A DNA stretch of 64,000 nt from JAKQHY01 sp034429675 (GCA_034429675.1 DAOUFX010000230.1:1-64000), one strand, 5' to 3'. Positions 51,963 through 62,236 are shown, numbered from the stretch's first letter. Translations and numbers: made by a program. The notes: generated from the letters alone by a model not told the origin.

Positions 51963-54317
51963 ATGGCTGAGAAACAAAAGCTAAATGTGTCCGGTGAAGA
52001 AGTCGTTTCTGCTACCCCCGGTGGAATGTCCGCGCAGGGCAGTTATCGGTGGAAAGGCAGGTGGCTTTCGATCCGTACCCGTTTGGTCGGTTCCTTTGTA
52101 ATATTGGTGCTTCTGGCGACGTTAGCCGTTGGAATTACATCGGTGGTGTTCGGCTGGCAGAACGGACGGCAGCGGGTTAATGAACGGCTTGAATTTGAGG
52201 TGAGATTAAAGGAATCCGAAATCAACGCCTGGCTGGACAGACTGGAGACCAATCTCGAAGCATCGGCCTCTGATCAGGATATTACCGATCTTGCCGATTT
52301 TCTTTTGCTGCGTTATGCGGAATTTCCGAATGACGCGGACTTGACGCCGAAAAACATCCCGGTGGATATGCGCACCAGTCTGAAGTCGCGGATGCAGATG
52401 CATATTAACCAAACTCAACTCTTCAACTATTTGGCCGTGGTGGATGTATTAGGACGGGTGGTGGTGACGACGGATGTATTGCCGGAAGGCTTAATTCCTA
52501 ACATCTTATCTTCTGTGGATCCGAAGTTACAATCAGCCACGACTACACTCTTTCTCTCTAATGATCCTCAAGTGATTGTGGTGATCCCCGTTTTTGGCGC
52601 CGCTTCGGTCCTTGACAACGTGACGTCGCTCCCTTTGGGGTACATGATCGGCGGTGTTGATTTGAATCCGCTCAATTCAATCATGTTCGATAAATCTGGT
52701 CTGGGCGACACCGGCGACATCTATCTTGTTGGCGAGAACCGTGTCGCTCTTACAGAATTGCGTTTTGGGGTGCAGGGGCAACTGATGCAAACGTCCGCGG
52801 TAGATCGGGCATTTTCTACCAGGAAAAGTGGATCAAGTGGTTACCGCAATGACCGGAATGAATCGGTGGTGGGTGTTTATTATTGGTTACCTCGATTGAA
52901 CGCGGTTTTGTTGGCCGAGCAGGCGCGCGCAGAAGCCTTTGGAGCGATTTACGCAACGCTGATTTTGAATATTGTGATTACTGTGGTTGCTGTAATGTTA
53001 GCAGTGGTGGCTGCTTCGTTTATTACGCGCAGCATTGTGAATCCGTTGGCGCATCTGTCTGAGACTGCGCGGCAGGTCGCCGCCGGGCGGCTTGATCATG
53101 TCGCCCGGGTCAATTCTCAGGATGAAGTCGGCCAGCTTGCTCAGACATTCAATTTGATGACAGAACAGTTGCGCGAACTGTTTGCTAATCTGGAACAGCG
53201 TGTTGTTGAACGCACCCATGATTTGGAGCGCCGTTCTGCGTATTTGGAAGCCTCGGCTGAGGTGGCGCGTGCAGCTTCTTCGATCCTTTCTGTGGATGAT
53301 CTTATTCAACAAGTTGTTGAACTTATTCGATCACGGTTTTCCTTTTACTATGTCGGTTTGTTTCTGGTGGAGGGCGATTGGGCTGTTTTGCGCGCCGGCA
53401 CCGGCGATGCGGGGCGGGCGATGTTGTCCCGGCATCACCGTATTCGGGTAGGAGAAGGAATGATCGGATGGAGTATCGCTAATCTGCAACCTCGAATCGC
53501 CTCACGGGCGGAGGCCGATGCAGTTCGTGTGGTTAACCCTGAGTTGCCGGACACCCGCTCCGAAGTGGCATTGCCGCTGCGTTCCCGTGGACAGGTTTTG
53601 GGCGCATTGAGTGTGCAGAGTACACGTCCCGATGCATTTGATGAAGATGTGCTCACGACATTGCAGATTATGGCGGATCAGGTCGCCGTGGCGTTGAATA
53701 ATGCCAGTTTGTTTGCCGCTTCTCAGGAAGCATTGGAAGCGGAACGGCGTGAGTATGGTGAACGCACTCGACAAAGTTGGGCCGATTTGTTGCGGACGCG
53801 CAAATCATGGGGTTATGTCTATGAGCGTGCTCCCGATCCTGAAATCGCGTCAGCGACGTTGGTGGAGGCGCAAGGTAAGTGGAGCGCTGAACTACGGGAG
53901 GTCAAGCGGTCCGGTCATCATATTCAGAATATTGTGTCCAATATGCGGCGTTTGTCCGTCCCGATATGGGTGGGGAGTGATGTGATTGGAGCGCTGTCTT
54001 TTGACCGCAGTGAATCCGATGTGCCCTGGACAGATGAAGAGGTTCTGTTGCTTGAGACGTTGACGGATCAGTTGGGACAAACCCTGGAACGGGCTCAGTT
54101 GTATTGGAATACTCAGCGACGCGCGGCGCGTGAACAGTTGACGCGCGAAATTACCGACACCATGCGGCGTACGCTGAATTGGGATGATTTGATGCAAGCG
54201 GCGATTCGTGAGGTGGGCGGTGTGTTGGAGGCATCCCGCGCCTTCGTCCAGTGGACGCCTGCCGGGATGATGGCGCCAGGCACAGACCGCCTACACCCGG
54301 TTGAGGACCAGGAATGA
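51963..54317 (+). CDS. dCache-HAMP-GAF receptor
   Basis: A 784-residue protein. After a Ser/Gly-rich cytoplasmic start come a helix (36-58), a dCache-type outside region (about 60-325; G-D-T-G-D-I-Y-L-V-G-E-N-R is a typical second-Cache strand) and a helix (333-352). HAMP (352-405), GAF of the L-R-A-G-T-G-D-A-G class (435-586; M-I-G-W-S-I, T-R-S-E-V-A-L-P-L), compact W-GAF (R-Q-S-W-A-D-L-L near 605) and stub tail (713-765) follow. It lies 17 bases after the adaptor gene. A 67-base gap follows. Confidence 0.87.
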   Translation: MAEKQKLNVSGEEVVSATPGGMSAQGSYRWKGRWLSIRTRLVGSFVILVLLATLAVGITSVVFGWQNGRQRVNERLEFEVRLKESEINAWLDRLETNLEASASDQDITDLADFLLLRYAEFPNDADLTPKNIPVDMRTSLKSRMQMHINQTQLFNYLAVVDVLGRVVVTTDVLPEGLIPNILSSVDPKLQSATTTLFLSNDPQVIVVIPVFGAASVLDNVTSLPLGYMIGGVDLNPLNSIMFDKSGLGDTGDIYLVGENRVALTELRFGVQGQLMQTSAVDRAFSTRKSGSSGYRNDRNESVVGVYYWLPRLNAVLLAEQARAEAFGAIYATLILNIVITVVAVMLAVVAASFITRSIVNPLAHLSETARQVAAGRLDHVARVNSQDEVGQLAQTFNLMTEQLRELFANLEQRVVERTHDLERRSAYLEASAEVARAASSILSVDDLIQQVVELIRSRFSFYYVGLFLVEGDWAVLRAGTGDAGRAMLSRHHRIRVGEGMIGWSIANLQPRIASRAEADAVRVVNPELPDTRSEVALPLRSRGQVLGALSVQSTRPDAFDEDVLTTLQIMADQVAVALNNASLFAASQEALEAERREYGERTRQSWADLLRTRKSWGYVYERAPDPEIASATLVEAQGKWSAELREVKRSGHHIQNIVSNMRRLSVPIWVGSDVIGALSFDRSESDVPWTDEEVLLLETLTDQLGQTLERAQLYWNTQRRAAREQLTREITDTMRRTLNWDDLMQAAIREVGGVLEASRAFVQWTPAGMMAPGTDRLHPVEDQE

Positions 54318-54393
54318 AGGCAACTGAAACGCTTATGTCAGGGGACCGCCAGCGGATTACCGCGATTATTTTGGGCATGGATAGGTGTCGTTG

Positions 54394-57099
54394 ATGGAAA
54401 AAGAGAGCAACTTGCCGCTGCAATCTGAAGATGAAGCTTTGTTGATTCAGTTAAAACGAGACGCTTCGTTTGCTCGTTTATCTTTGCTGACGGCTGCATC
54501 ATGTTTTGCGGTAGCGGGTGTGCATTTCCTCGCCGCCTGGTACCTGTCCCTTTGGCAATATTGGGTCACCGGCGCTTTGACAGTTTTAGCCGGAGGGGGA
54601 TACCTTTGGATTCGCCATTTGGTTCCCTCTCATCGTTTTACTTTGACTAGAACGCTGGCCTGGCTCATTCCATTCTTGTTGTTCCCGCCGATGGCTTTCT
54701 TCTGGTCTCATGCTACAGTGCCATTGATCATATCTGTTTCTTCCGTGCAGATTTTTCTGGGGGTCTTGTTGTACGGACGTAAGCGGATGCCCCTGGCTTT
54801 TGCGCAAGCGGTTGTCGGCGTTGTTCTGGTGCTCGTGATAAACGCCTTTCCTCTATGGCCGCGCCATGATGTGACAACGACCTGGCTGTCACGTCTTATT
54901 TTGGGGATTGTTCCGGCCGGCGCGTTTCTCGTCATTTTGATGACATTGATTCGGGGTTTGCGACGTTTTAGGACCATTCGCTCCCGTTTGACGGTGGCGT
55001 TTGTGGTAGCGGTTCTACTGGGAGCCGGCATCGTCATTTTGGGTTCTGTCACACTTACCTGGCAGAGTATGATTGGACAGGCCTATGCGCGATTGGGCAC
55101 CGTTTTGTCGCTTAAAGAAGAATCGCTGAATGCCTGGATGAAGAATTTGCTGCTGGACCTGGATGTCATTGTGACTGATGAGCGTGAAGTGGAGCGTATA
55201 CAGGTGCTTTTGTCTGAAACAGGTTCAGAGTCATTGGTTTATGAGAAGCGGCAGGATTTGCGCGCGCGCCTCAACCAATTGATTGACCAGGTGCAGCGTT
55301 TCGATGTGCTATTTTTGATGGATCCCGCCGGCAAAGTGGTGCTCTCGTCCGATCCGACGCAAGAGGGGGTGCTTTTTACTGACGAAACTTCTTTCCAGGA
55401 GGGTTTACGCGGGCCCTACATTTCTCCACCGATTTATTCACCTTCGGCAGAAAGAGCCGCCATTTTTGTGACCCGGCCTTTGACCGATAGGGATGGAAAT
55501 CTGCTAGGAGTTTTTGGGGGGCGCGCCAATATCGCCAGCCTGGATGACACCATCGCGGGCGTTACTTCATTGGATCAAAGCAGCGAGGTTTATCTGGTGG
55601 GGGCCAATCATGCGCGATTGACTGATTCGGATGGAGGGACGGGCGACTACCTTCAAAGTCCGGGTATTGACGCCGTGTTGCGCGATCAGAATCTCGGTCA
55701 GGGCATGTATAAAGGCTACCGGGGCAATCAGGTAGTGGGTGTGTATAAATGGATACCTGAATTACAGGTAGCGCTGTTGGTCGAGATGGACCGCGCGAAG
55801 GCTTTTCAGGGAGTCCAACAGGTGATATTGCTCAATGTTATTTTGGCTGTGGTTGCTACCGGATTTGCTGTTGTTATTGCGACTTTCTTTACGCAGGATA
55901 TATCTTCCGCTTTGACATATCTTTCGGAGATGGCGGTGCGCATTGCCAGAGGGGAACACGGACTTGTTGCCAGAGTGGATCGTGAGGATGAGATCGGTGT
56001 GTTGGCGCAAGCTTTCAACAGTATGACCGGGCAAATGCGCGACTTGATCGGTGGATTGGAACGTCGCGTGGAGGAACGCACGCAAAGTTTGGAGGCTGTG
56101 GCTGAGGTTTCGCGCGCGACGACCTCGGTGCTCGATCCTGATAAATTGTTGCCTCAAGTAGTTACTCTAGTCCGAGAACGGTTCAATTTGTATTATGTGG
56201 GTTTGTTTTTGGTCAATGAAACCGGCGATCAAGCTGTTTTGCGCGCGGGCACCGGGGAAGCCGGGCGGCAGATGATAGAGCATACCTGGCAACTTGAGAT
56301 CGGCGGCGAGTCTATGATTGGGCAATGTGTCGCCACCGGGCGTCCGGGTGTTCGCCAGACAGAGGGCGATATCGTAGTGCGTTTTGAGAATCCGTTCCTG
56401 CCGTTGACACGCTCGGAATTGGCGCTCCCTCTACGGTACGGGACTCAGGTTATTGGGGCGATGACCGTACAAAGTGTGCAGGAATCGGCCTTTGACAAGA
56501 CTTCCATTGCCCTGCTGCAAAACATGGCTGACCAGGTCGCGGTCGCGGTAGAAAATGCGCGGCTCTTTACGACAACCCAGAAGGCTCTGGCGCGGGCGTA
56601 TGATGTGCAACGACGGTATCAGGCGCAGGCGTGGGAGGACTACATGAGCGCGCGTCCGACGACCGGATACGAGTTGCAGGCGAATGAACTGCGACCTTTG
56701 ACCGAAGAGTTGTTGCCGGATGTTCGCCAGATGCTGCGCGATCGTCGCCCTTTCGTAGAGGGCGGGAAGCTGATCGTCCCAATTTTTCAGGATGATCGCA
56801 TTGTAGGCGTTTTAGGATTTGAGGGACGAGCGGGGCAAACTGAGTGGGGTGCGGAGGAGATTGCCATGGTCCAGTCTCTTTCCGAACAATTGCTGTTGGC
56901 CGCCGAAAATCAGCGCTTGTTGGATCAAACGCAACGCAGCGCGGCGCGCGAACGAACGATCAGTGAGGTCACCGGTCGTGTGCGTCAGGCATTGGATGTG
57001 CAGGGTGTGTTAAGAACGGCTGCCGATGAGCTCCAACAGGTGCTAAGTCTTGAACGGGTTGTGGTGCGGATGGTGCCTCAGGACGAGTCGGAGCCATGA
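54394..57099 (+). CDS. Six-helix + dCache + HAMP + GAF receptor
   Basis: A 901-residue protein with two sensor layers. Residues about 25-195 are six hydrophobic helices like those of the short receptors. A seventh helix (about 198-222), a dCache domain (235-475; D-E-T-S-F-Q-E-G-L-R-G-P-Y), a helix and HAMP (505-555) follow. Then GAF of the R-A-G-T-G-E-A-G and S-M-I-G-Q-C class (569-726), compact W-GAF (A-Q-A-W-E-D-Y-M near 745) and stub tail. ATG 54394 has AGGTG 7 bases upstream; an in-frame GTG at 54385 would add three residues. It looks like a fusion of a six-helix receptor with a Cache receptor. Confidence 0.85.
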   Translation: MEKESNLPLQSEDEALLIQLKRDASFARLSLLTAASCFAVAGVHFLAAWYLSLWQYWVTGALTVLAGGGYLWIRHLVPSHRFTLTRTLAWLIPFLLFPPMAFFWSHATVPLIISVSSVQIFLGVLLYGRKRMPLAFAQAVVGVVLVLVINAFPLWPRHDVTTTWLSRLILGIVPAGAFLVILMTLIRGLRRFRTIRSRLTVAFVVAVLLGAGIVILGSVTLTWQSMIGQAYARLGTVLSLKEESLNAWMKNLLLDLDVIVTDEREVERIQVLLSETGSESLVYEKRQDLRARLNQLIDQVQRFDVLFLMDPAGKVVLSSDPTQEGVLFTDETSFQEGLRGPYISPPIYSPSAERAAIFVTRPLTDRDGNLLGVFGGRANIASLDDTIAGVTSLDQSSEVYLVGANHARLTDSDGGTGDYLQSPGIDAVLRDQNLGQGMYKGYRGNQVVGVYKWIPELQVALLVEMDRAKAFQGVQQVILLNVILAVVATGFAVVIATFFTQDISSALTYLSEMAVRIARGEHGLVARVDREDEIGVLAQAFNSMTGQMRDLIGGLERRVEERTQSLEAVAEVSRATTSVLDPDKLLPQVVTLVRERFNLYYVGLFLVNETGDQAVLRAGTGEAGRQMIEHTWQLEIGGESMIGQCVATGRPGVRQTEGDIVVRFENPFLPLTRSELALPLRYGTQVIGAMTVQSVQESAFDKTSIALLQNMADQVAVAVENARLFTTTQKALARAYDVQRRYQAQAWEDYMSARPTTGYELQANELRPLTEELLPDVRQMLRDRRPFVEGGKLIVPIFQDDRIVGVLGFEGRAGQTEWGAEEIAMVQSLSEQLLLAAENQRLLDQTQRSAARERTISEVTGRVRQALDVQGVLRTAADELQQVLSLERVVVRMVPQDESEP

Positions 57100-57125
57100 G
57101 CGCTTTAGACTAGGGAGTCAGGTAT

Positions 57126-58844
57126 ATGGAGAGTCAAAAGTTGCGACCTGGTAATGCATCACGAGAGGAAACGTCCCTGGAACTGACGACCTTGCAGCGC
57201 TCTTTTATGCAAGTTCTACTCAGGATTATAACCATAACTGTTCCTGTCTCGTTGGGAATATCTGCATACGCTGCATGGAATGTGGGGCAAAAGGCGCTTA
57301 CCTTCGTTTTGGGAGCGATTTACGTTGTGCTTTTGGTTTGTTACTTTTGGCAGAGCGCTGCTTTCCGTTTACGGACATGGGTGTTATTAGGGCTATTGGC
57401 AGCAAATGCTTTTATCACTTTGGCGAGAGGCGAACCTAACGGAACTGCGCGAATGTTCTTGATTCTCATTCCCTTTCTGGCCCGGCTATTTTTGAACCGT
57501 AGGGATGGGATTGTGAGCATTGCCTTATGTCTGGTGCTGGATGGTCTGGCGGGGTTTCTACTCGATATCGGCGTTTTACCGCCTCCTATGGGGAGAGGGG
57601 ACTTTGATATTCGCATGTGGCTGCTGCCGGGGACGCTGGTGTTGTTTACTGTGGATGTTCTGATTGTGATCGGCGTGGACTACTTTCTGCAAAACTTTGA
57701 CGTTCTGTTGAACCGTAGCCGTTTGTTAGCCGACGACCTGAAATCACAGCGAGCGCATTTGGAAGCGCAGGTCAATGAGCGCACGACGACGATAGCTCGG
57801 CGTGCCAAGTATCTGGAGGCGACTGCCAAGATTGCGCGTGGAGCTTCTATTTCCCTGGATAATCCTGAGATGTTGTATGCGCACCTGGTGAATTTGATCG
57901 CCGAGCAACTGGGCTTCTCCAATGTCTCGTTATTTTTGGTGGATTCAAGCAACGAGTGGGTTGACTTGCGTGCTGCCTCCAGTGATGCCGGGAAGCACTT
58001 ATTGGAACAAGGGCATCGTTTGCGTGTGGGAGGACAGGGTTTGGTGGGCTATGCCGCCGATCGGGGTGAAGTCAGAGTGGTGTCAGATGTGCTTGCAGAT
58101 GTTCTGTTCAAGGCTCACGGGGTTTTGCCGACGACTCGCTCCGAAGTCGCTTTGCCGTTGCGTGTGGCCGATGCGATTATCGGCGTGCTGGATGTTCAGA
58201 GTGTAGACCCGCACGCTTTCAGTGAGGAAGACGTTGCCGTTTTACAATCGTTGGCCGATGAGGTTGCCGTGGCGGTAAGCAATGTACGTTTGTTCCAGCA
58301 ACTACAGGAAAGTATTCAGGCCGAACGCCGTGCGCGCGGTGAGTCGTCGTTTGACGCCTGGCGCGAACAGCTTCAGGTACAAAGTGGTTTGGGGTTTGTG
58401 AAGCAGAGAAATGTTATGACCCTATCCGGCGATTTTTGGCAACAAGAGATGGCTTCGGCGGTGAAGTCGGGGCGCCCGGCATTGTCCCTCGCCGACCCGC
58501 GCACTCTGGCGGTGCCGATCAAAGCGGGTGGGCATGTTGTGGCCGTGATTGATGCGCGGCTCCCCGATGCGTTTAGTAAGTGGCAACCTGAGCAGATTTC
58601 TCTGTTAGAGGCTCTTTCCGATGAATTGGGTGAGGCGTTGGAGCGTGCGCGACTCTACGAGGAGACCCAACGCCGCGCTACGCGCGAACAACTTTCACGC
58701 GAAGTGACCACTCGTGTTCGTGAATCTCTGGATATTGAGACGATTCTGTTGACGGCAGTGAATGAGATTGGTAGCCGTTTGGGGGTAGAGACTGAGGTGT
58801 GGATGGGGATGGATCTGGCGTCTGATGAACATGCCGGCGGTTAG
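57126..58844 (+). CDS. Six-helix membrane GAF receptor
   Basis: A 572-residue protein. It has six hydrophobic helices (about 30-195), a coiled coil, GAF (about 240-390; G-L-V-G-Y-A, T-R-S-E-V-A-L-P-L, G-V-L-D-V-Q-S), compact W-GAF (F-D-A-W-R-E-Q-L near 411; D-F-W-Q-Q-E-M) and stub tail (515-565). It belongs to the same short type as the genes at 20851, 36064, 37797 and 41050 but lies 15 kb from the nearest of them, so the type is spread through the array. GGGAGTCAGG precedes the ATG. Confidence 0.85.
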   Translation: MESQKLRPGNASREETSLELTTLQRSFMQVLLRIITITVPVSLGISAYAAWNVGQKALTFVLGAIYVVLLVCYFWQSAAFRLRTWVLLGLLAANAFITLARGEPNGTARMFLILIPFLARLFLNRRDGIVSIALCLVLDGLAGFLLDIGVLPPPMGRGDFDIRMWLLPGTLVLFTVDVLIVIGVDYFLQNFDVLLNRSRLLADDLKSQRAHLEAQVNERTTTIARRAKYLEATAKIARGASISLDNPEMLYAHLVNLIAEQLGFSNVSLFLVDSSNEWVDLRAASSDAGKHLLEQGHRLRVGGQGLVGYAADRGEVRVVSDVLADVLFKAHGVLPTTRSEVALPLRVADAIIGVLDVQSVDPHAFSEEDVAVLQSLADEVAVAVSNVRLFQQLQESIQAERRARGESSFDAWREQLQVQSGLGFVKQRNVMTLSGDFWQQEMASAVKSGRPALSLADPRTLAVPIKAGGHVVAVIDARLPDAFSKWQPEQISLLEALSDELGEALERARLYEETQRRATREQLSREVTTRVRESLDIETILLTAVNEIGSRLGVETEVWMGMDLASDEHAGG

Positions 58845-58866
58845 TGTGTTTGTGGAGAACGAGCGT

Positions 58867-59115
58867 ATGAAAAGATTTAAAGCATTTTTGCGACAGCCAG
58901 AACTGATGGCCTTGCTTTTTATCCTGGGGGGCCTTGCCTTTTTTTACCCGGTTCTATTGATGTTGGAAGCTGCGCCGCCACGAACCACGATGCTTGCTGT
59001 CTATCTCCCTTGGGGTTTGATCACACTGGCGTTGATTTTTATTGGACGCGCCAGCTTCGCGGACTCCTCTTCTCCGGAAGCTACGTCGCAGGATGAAGGG
59101 GGGCGTGATGGCTAA
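58867..59115 (+). CDS. Small two-helix membrane protein, putative symporter partner
   Basis: An 82-residue protein with two membrane helices (about 14-32 and 42-60), basic at the N-terminus (M-K-R-F-K) and acidic at the C-terminus. I do not recognise the family. Small two-helix proteins encoded just before sodium/solute symporters are known in several families (DUF485, DUF3311, DUF4212), and this one directly precedes the symporter-GAF gene, whose start overlaps its stop by 8 bases. GGAG lies 9-12 bases before ATG 58867; the ATG at 58825 lies inside the previous gene and has a poorer site. Confidence 0.68.
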   Translation: MKRFKAFLRQPELMALLFILGGLAFFYPVLLMLEAAPPRTTMLAVYLPWGLITLALIFIGRASFADSSSPEATSQDEGGRDG

Positions 59116-62100
59116 TCCCTGGGGTGTCATCCTGGCCATATCTGCTTACATTGCCCTGATGTTTGTGGCCGCACTCCTGGTCGAGCGCGGTGTTTGGAAG
59201 CGCCAGCTCACAGCTTACGGCGGCATGGTCTATGCTTTGGCTCTGACCGTTTATTGTACATCGTGGACTTTTTACGGCAGCGTGGGCAGCGCGGCCACCA
59301 CAGGAATGCGTTTTGTCGCCGTCTATCTCGGCCCGGTCTTATCCGTCATTTTGTGGGGCAGCGTTCTGCGCCGTATGGTGCGCATTAAGAATTTGTACCG
59401 GATTACAACCATTGCCGATTTTATCTCGGCGCGTTATGCCAAATCCGAGGCTCTGGCCGTTGTGGCGACTCTTTTGGCCGTGGTGGGCGTCTTGCCGTAT
59501 ATTGCGCTACAGCTCAAAGCGGTCACCGACTCTTTTGCAGTGATTACAGCTGCCGATGTCGCTTTTAGCGCCTGGGCGACCGGTTATATTGCTCCGGTGG
59601 TGTTGGTTTTCATGATCGCTTTCACTGTTTTGTTTGGGGCGCGGCGTTTGGATCCCACCGAGCGGCATCCCGGCATGGTTTTTGCGTTGGCCGTTCTGGG
59701 CGTTGTGAGACTGGTTGCGTTTTTGGCCGTGGGAATTTTTGTCACCTATGGGTTGTTGGGGGGCTTCGGACAATTCTTCCAGACCTTAGAGACCAGTTCT
59801 TTTGCCGGATTGACCGACATGGCCGGCGGCGCGTCGGGGCCGTTGGTTTGGATGACTCACATCCTTTTGTCTATGTCTGCGATTTTGTTTTTGCCCCGGC
59901 AGTTCCACATGGCCGTTATAGAAAATGAGAATGAGAAGCATATCGGTACCGCCATGTGGGTTTTGCCGCTGTACATGATTTTGATCACGATTTTTGTTCT
60001 TCCAATTGCAGCCGGAGGACTGTTGTTGGGACAATCGGTAACGGTGGCCGATACTTTCGTCTTACGCCTGCCCATGCAGTATGGCCCCGGTTGGTTGACC
60101 ATGTTGGTGTTTTTGGGCGGCCTTTCTGCGTCTTCGGCGATGGTCATGCTTACATCTTTGGCGGTCTCGACGATGATCGCCAATCACTTACTGTTGCCGT
60201 TGCTGATGAGGATACCCTCTTTGGGGTTTTTGCGACGCAATTTGTTGCCGGTGCGTTGGGGCGTGATCGCCATTGTGTTGGTGTTGGGGTATGTGTTCAA
60301 CGCGCGTTTGGGCGAGTCCTACACGTTGGTGAACATGGGATTGATTTCCTTCGCAGCCGTCATGCAATTTGCCCCGGTTATTTTGGGAGGATTGTTCTGG
60401 CGACGTGGCAGTAAGGTCGGCGCCTTGATGGGATTGATTGCCGGGTTCGCGATGTGGATGTACACATTGTTGATTCCTTCGTTTGTTAGAAGCGGTTGGC
60501 TTTCTTCATCCCTTCTCGACAACGGGCCTTTGGGCATCGGCTGGCTGCGTCCGGAGCAATTTTTGGGATTGCGCGGATTGGACAACTTGACGCACGCGGT
60601 GTTTTGGTCTCTGTTGTTGAATGTCGGTTTATACGTCTTGGGCTCGCTGTTTTTCCCTCAAAGTCAAGACGAGAAGGTTCAGGCTGATCGTTTTGTGGAT
60701 ATCCTGGCCCACAAAGGCGTGACGTTTGCCGCGGTGTATGGGCACGCCCAGGTAAGTGTCGTGCTGAAAACAGACCAGCTGGAGCAAATTCTGAATAACT
60801 ATTTCTTTGTTTCGGAATCCAGGGCTATGATTGCCCGCTGTTTGGAAAGAGTTGGGCTCAAAGATCAGCGTGAAACTACCGTGAATAAACTCGTCGAGTT
60901 TTATGATGAAGTGGAACGCGAACTGGCCGGTTCGCTTGGCACGGCAGCTGCGCATCGCACGATTGACCGGAAATCCCTTTTCACAGCAGAGGAGTCGGCG
61001 GAGTTGTCACGCACTTATGGCGAAATCCTGGCCGATTTGCAAATCGCGCCTGACGATCTGATGAAGCGGATTGATTATTACCGCGAGCGCGAAAATTTGT
61101 TGGCAGAACAGGCGTCCGGGTTGGAATCGCGGGTGGCGGCTCGCACTCGCGCGCTGGCGATGGCTGCAGAAGTGGGGCGTGCTGCGGCTTCAATCTTGGA
61201 CCCTGAACGCCTGGTTAAGCAGGTGGTGGAGTTAATCCGCGAACGTTTTGATTTGTATTATGTCGGTCTGTTTTTGCTGGATGAGCTCCGCGAATGGGCG
61301 GTTTTGCGTGCCGGCACCGGAGCCGCCGGACAGATGATGCTGGCGCGTGGGCATCGTTTGAAGTGTGACGAGGGTTCAATGGTGGGCTGGTGCATTGTGA
61401 ATGCCCGGGCGCGCATCGCTCTGGAAGCCGAAAAAGACGAAGTGCGCCATGTCACTGCCGAGTTGCCGGATACGCATTCCGAAGTAGCTGTGCCTTTGCG
61501 CTCGCGCGGACAGGTGCTCGGTGCGTTTACCATTCAAAGTACGCAGCTAAACGCCTTTGACGAAGCCGCCATCACGGTTTTTCAGATGGTGGCTGATCAA
61601 GTAGCGGTGGCTCTGGACAATGCGCGTTTGTTCGCCGATGCCCAGGCCGCTATTGAAACCGAGCGGCGCGCCTACGGTGAGATCAATCGCCAGGCGTGGA
61701 AAGAGATGTTGCGCAGCCGGCCTGAGTTGCGTTACCGTCGCGATGCGCGCGGTGCTGTGCATTCAACATCTGGATCGCCGGCGCAAGAGATCGTGCGGGC
61801 GGTTCAGACTGGGGATGCAGTCTATTCCGAGGCCGCCACTCTGGCGTTGCCCATCAGGATTCGTGACAATGTGGTGGGCGCGCTGCGTTTTCGCAAGCCG
61901 GAAACCAATGAGGCGTGGACGCCGGAGGAAGTGACCCTGTTGGAGACTCTCATTGAGCAACTGGAAGGAGCGTTGGAACGCGCCCGTCTTTATGACAATA
62001 CACAACGTAGCGCCGCTCGCGAACGCACCATCGGTCAGGTTTCTGCAAGGATGCGCGAGCCGTTGGAATTGGAAGATGTCTTGAAAACGGCTGCGGATCA

Positions 62101-62236
62101 GATGCGTGAAGCTCTCGGCCTGGAAGAACTGGTGGTGCGCCTGGCTACCGGTCAGACGCTGGCGCAGTGGGCCGGAGACACTGCTTCGGGAGAGCCGGAG
62201 ACCGACGATTCACCGATGGGAGATCAAAGCTTATGA
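59108..62236 (+). CDS. Sodium/solute symporter-type receptor fused to GAF (CbrA-like without kinase)
   Basis: A 1042-residue protein. Residues 1-500 are an SSF (SLC5) transporter domain with about 12-13 helices; Y-C-T-S-W-T-F-Y-G-S-V-G is the hallmark seen in transporter-kinases such as CbrA. A cytoplasmic segment (about 525-640, with E-R-E-L-A-G-S-L-G-T-A-A-A) resembles the STAC linker of those proteins. A coiled coil, GAF of the R-A-G-T-G class (686-840), compact W-GAF (R-Q-A-W-K-E-M-L near 863) and stub tail follow. CbrA relatives end in HisKA-HATPase, which is absent. It may sense or import a small solute such as an amino or organic acid. ATG 59108 follows AAGGGGGG; the next gene overlaps as ATGA. 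Confidence 0.9.
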   Translation: MANPWGVILAISAYIALMFVAALLVERGVWKRQLTAYGGMVYALALTVYCTSWTFYGSVGSAATTGMRFVAVYLGPVLSVILWGSVLRRMVRIKNLYRITTIADFISARYAKSEALAVVATLLAVVGVLPYIALQLKAVTDSFAVITAADVAFSAWATGYIAPVVLVFMIAFTVLFGARRLDPTERHPGMVFALAVLGVVRLVAFLAVGIFVTYGLLGGFGQFFQTLETSSFAGLTDMAGGASGPLVWMTHILLSMSAILFLPRQFHMAVIENENEKHIGTAMWVLPLYMILITIFVLPIAAGGLLLGQSVTVADTFVLRLPMQYGPGWLTMLVFLGGLSASSAMVMLTSLAVSTMIANHLLLPLLMRIPSLGFLRRNLLPVRWGVIAIVLVLGYVFNARLGESYTLVNMGLISFAAVMQFAPVILGGLFWRRGSKVGALMGLIAGFAMWMYTLLIPSFVRSGWLSSSLLDNGPLGIGWLRPEQFLGLRGLDNLTHAVFWSLLLNVGLYVLGSLFFPQSQDEKVQADRFVDILAHKGVTFAAVYGHAQVSVVLKTDQLEQILNNYFFVSESRAMIARCLERVGLKDQRETTVNKLVEFYDEVERELAGSLGTAAAHRTIDRKSLFTAEESAELSRTYGEILADLQIAPDDLMKRIDYYRERENLLAEQASGLESRVAARTRALAMAAEVGRAAASILDPERLVKQVVELIRERFDLYYVGLFLLDELREWAVLRAGTGAAGQMMLARGHRLKCDEGSMVGWCIVNARARIALEAEKDEVRHVTAELPDTHSEVAVPLRSRGQVLGAFTIQSTQLNAFDEAAITVFQMVADQVAVALDNARLFADAQAAIETERRAYGEINRQAWKEMLRSRPELRYRRDARGAVHSTSGSPAQEIVRAVQTGDAVYSEAATLALPIRIRDNVVGALRFRKPETNEAWTPEEVTLLETLIEQLEGALERARLYDNTQRSAARERTIGQVSARMREPLELEDVLKTAADQMREALGLEELVVRLATGQTLAQWAGDTASGEPETDDSPMGDQSL

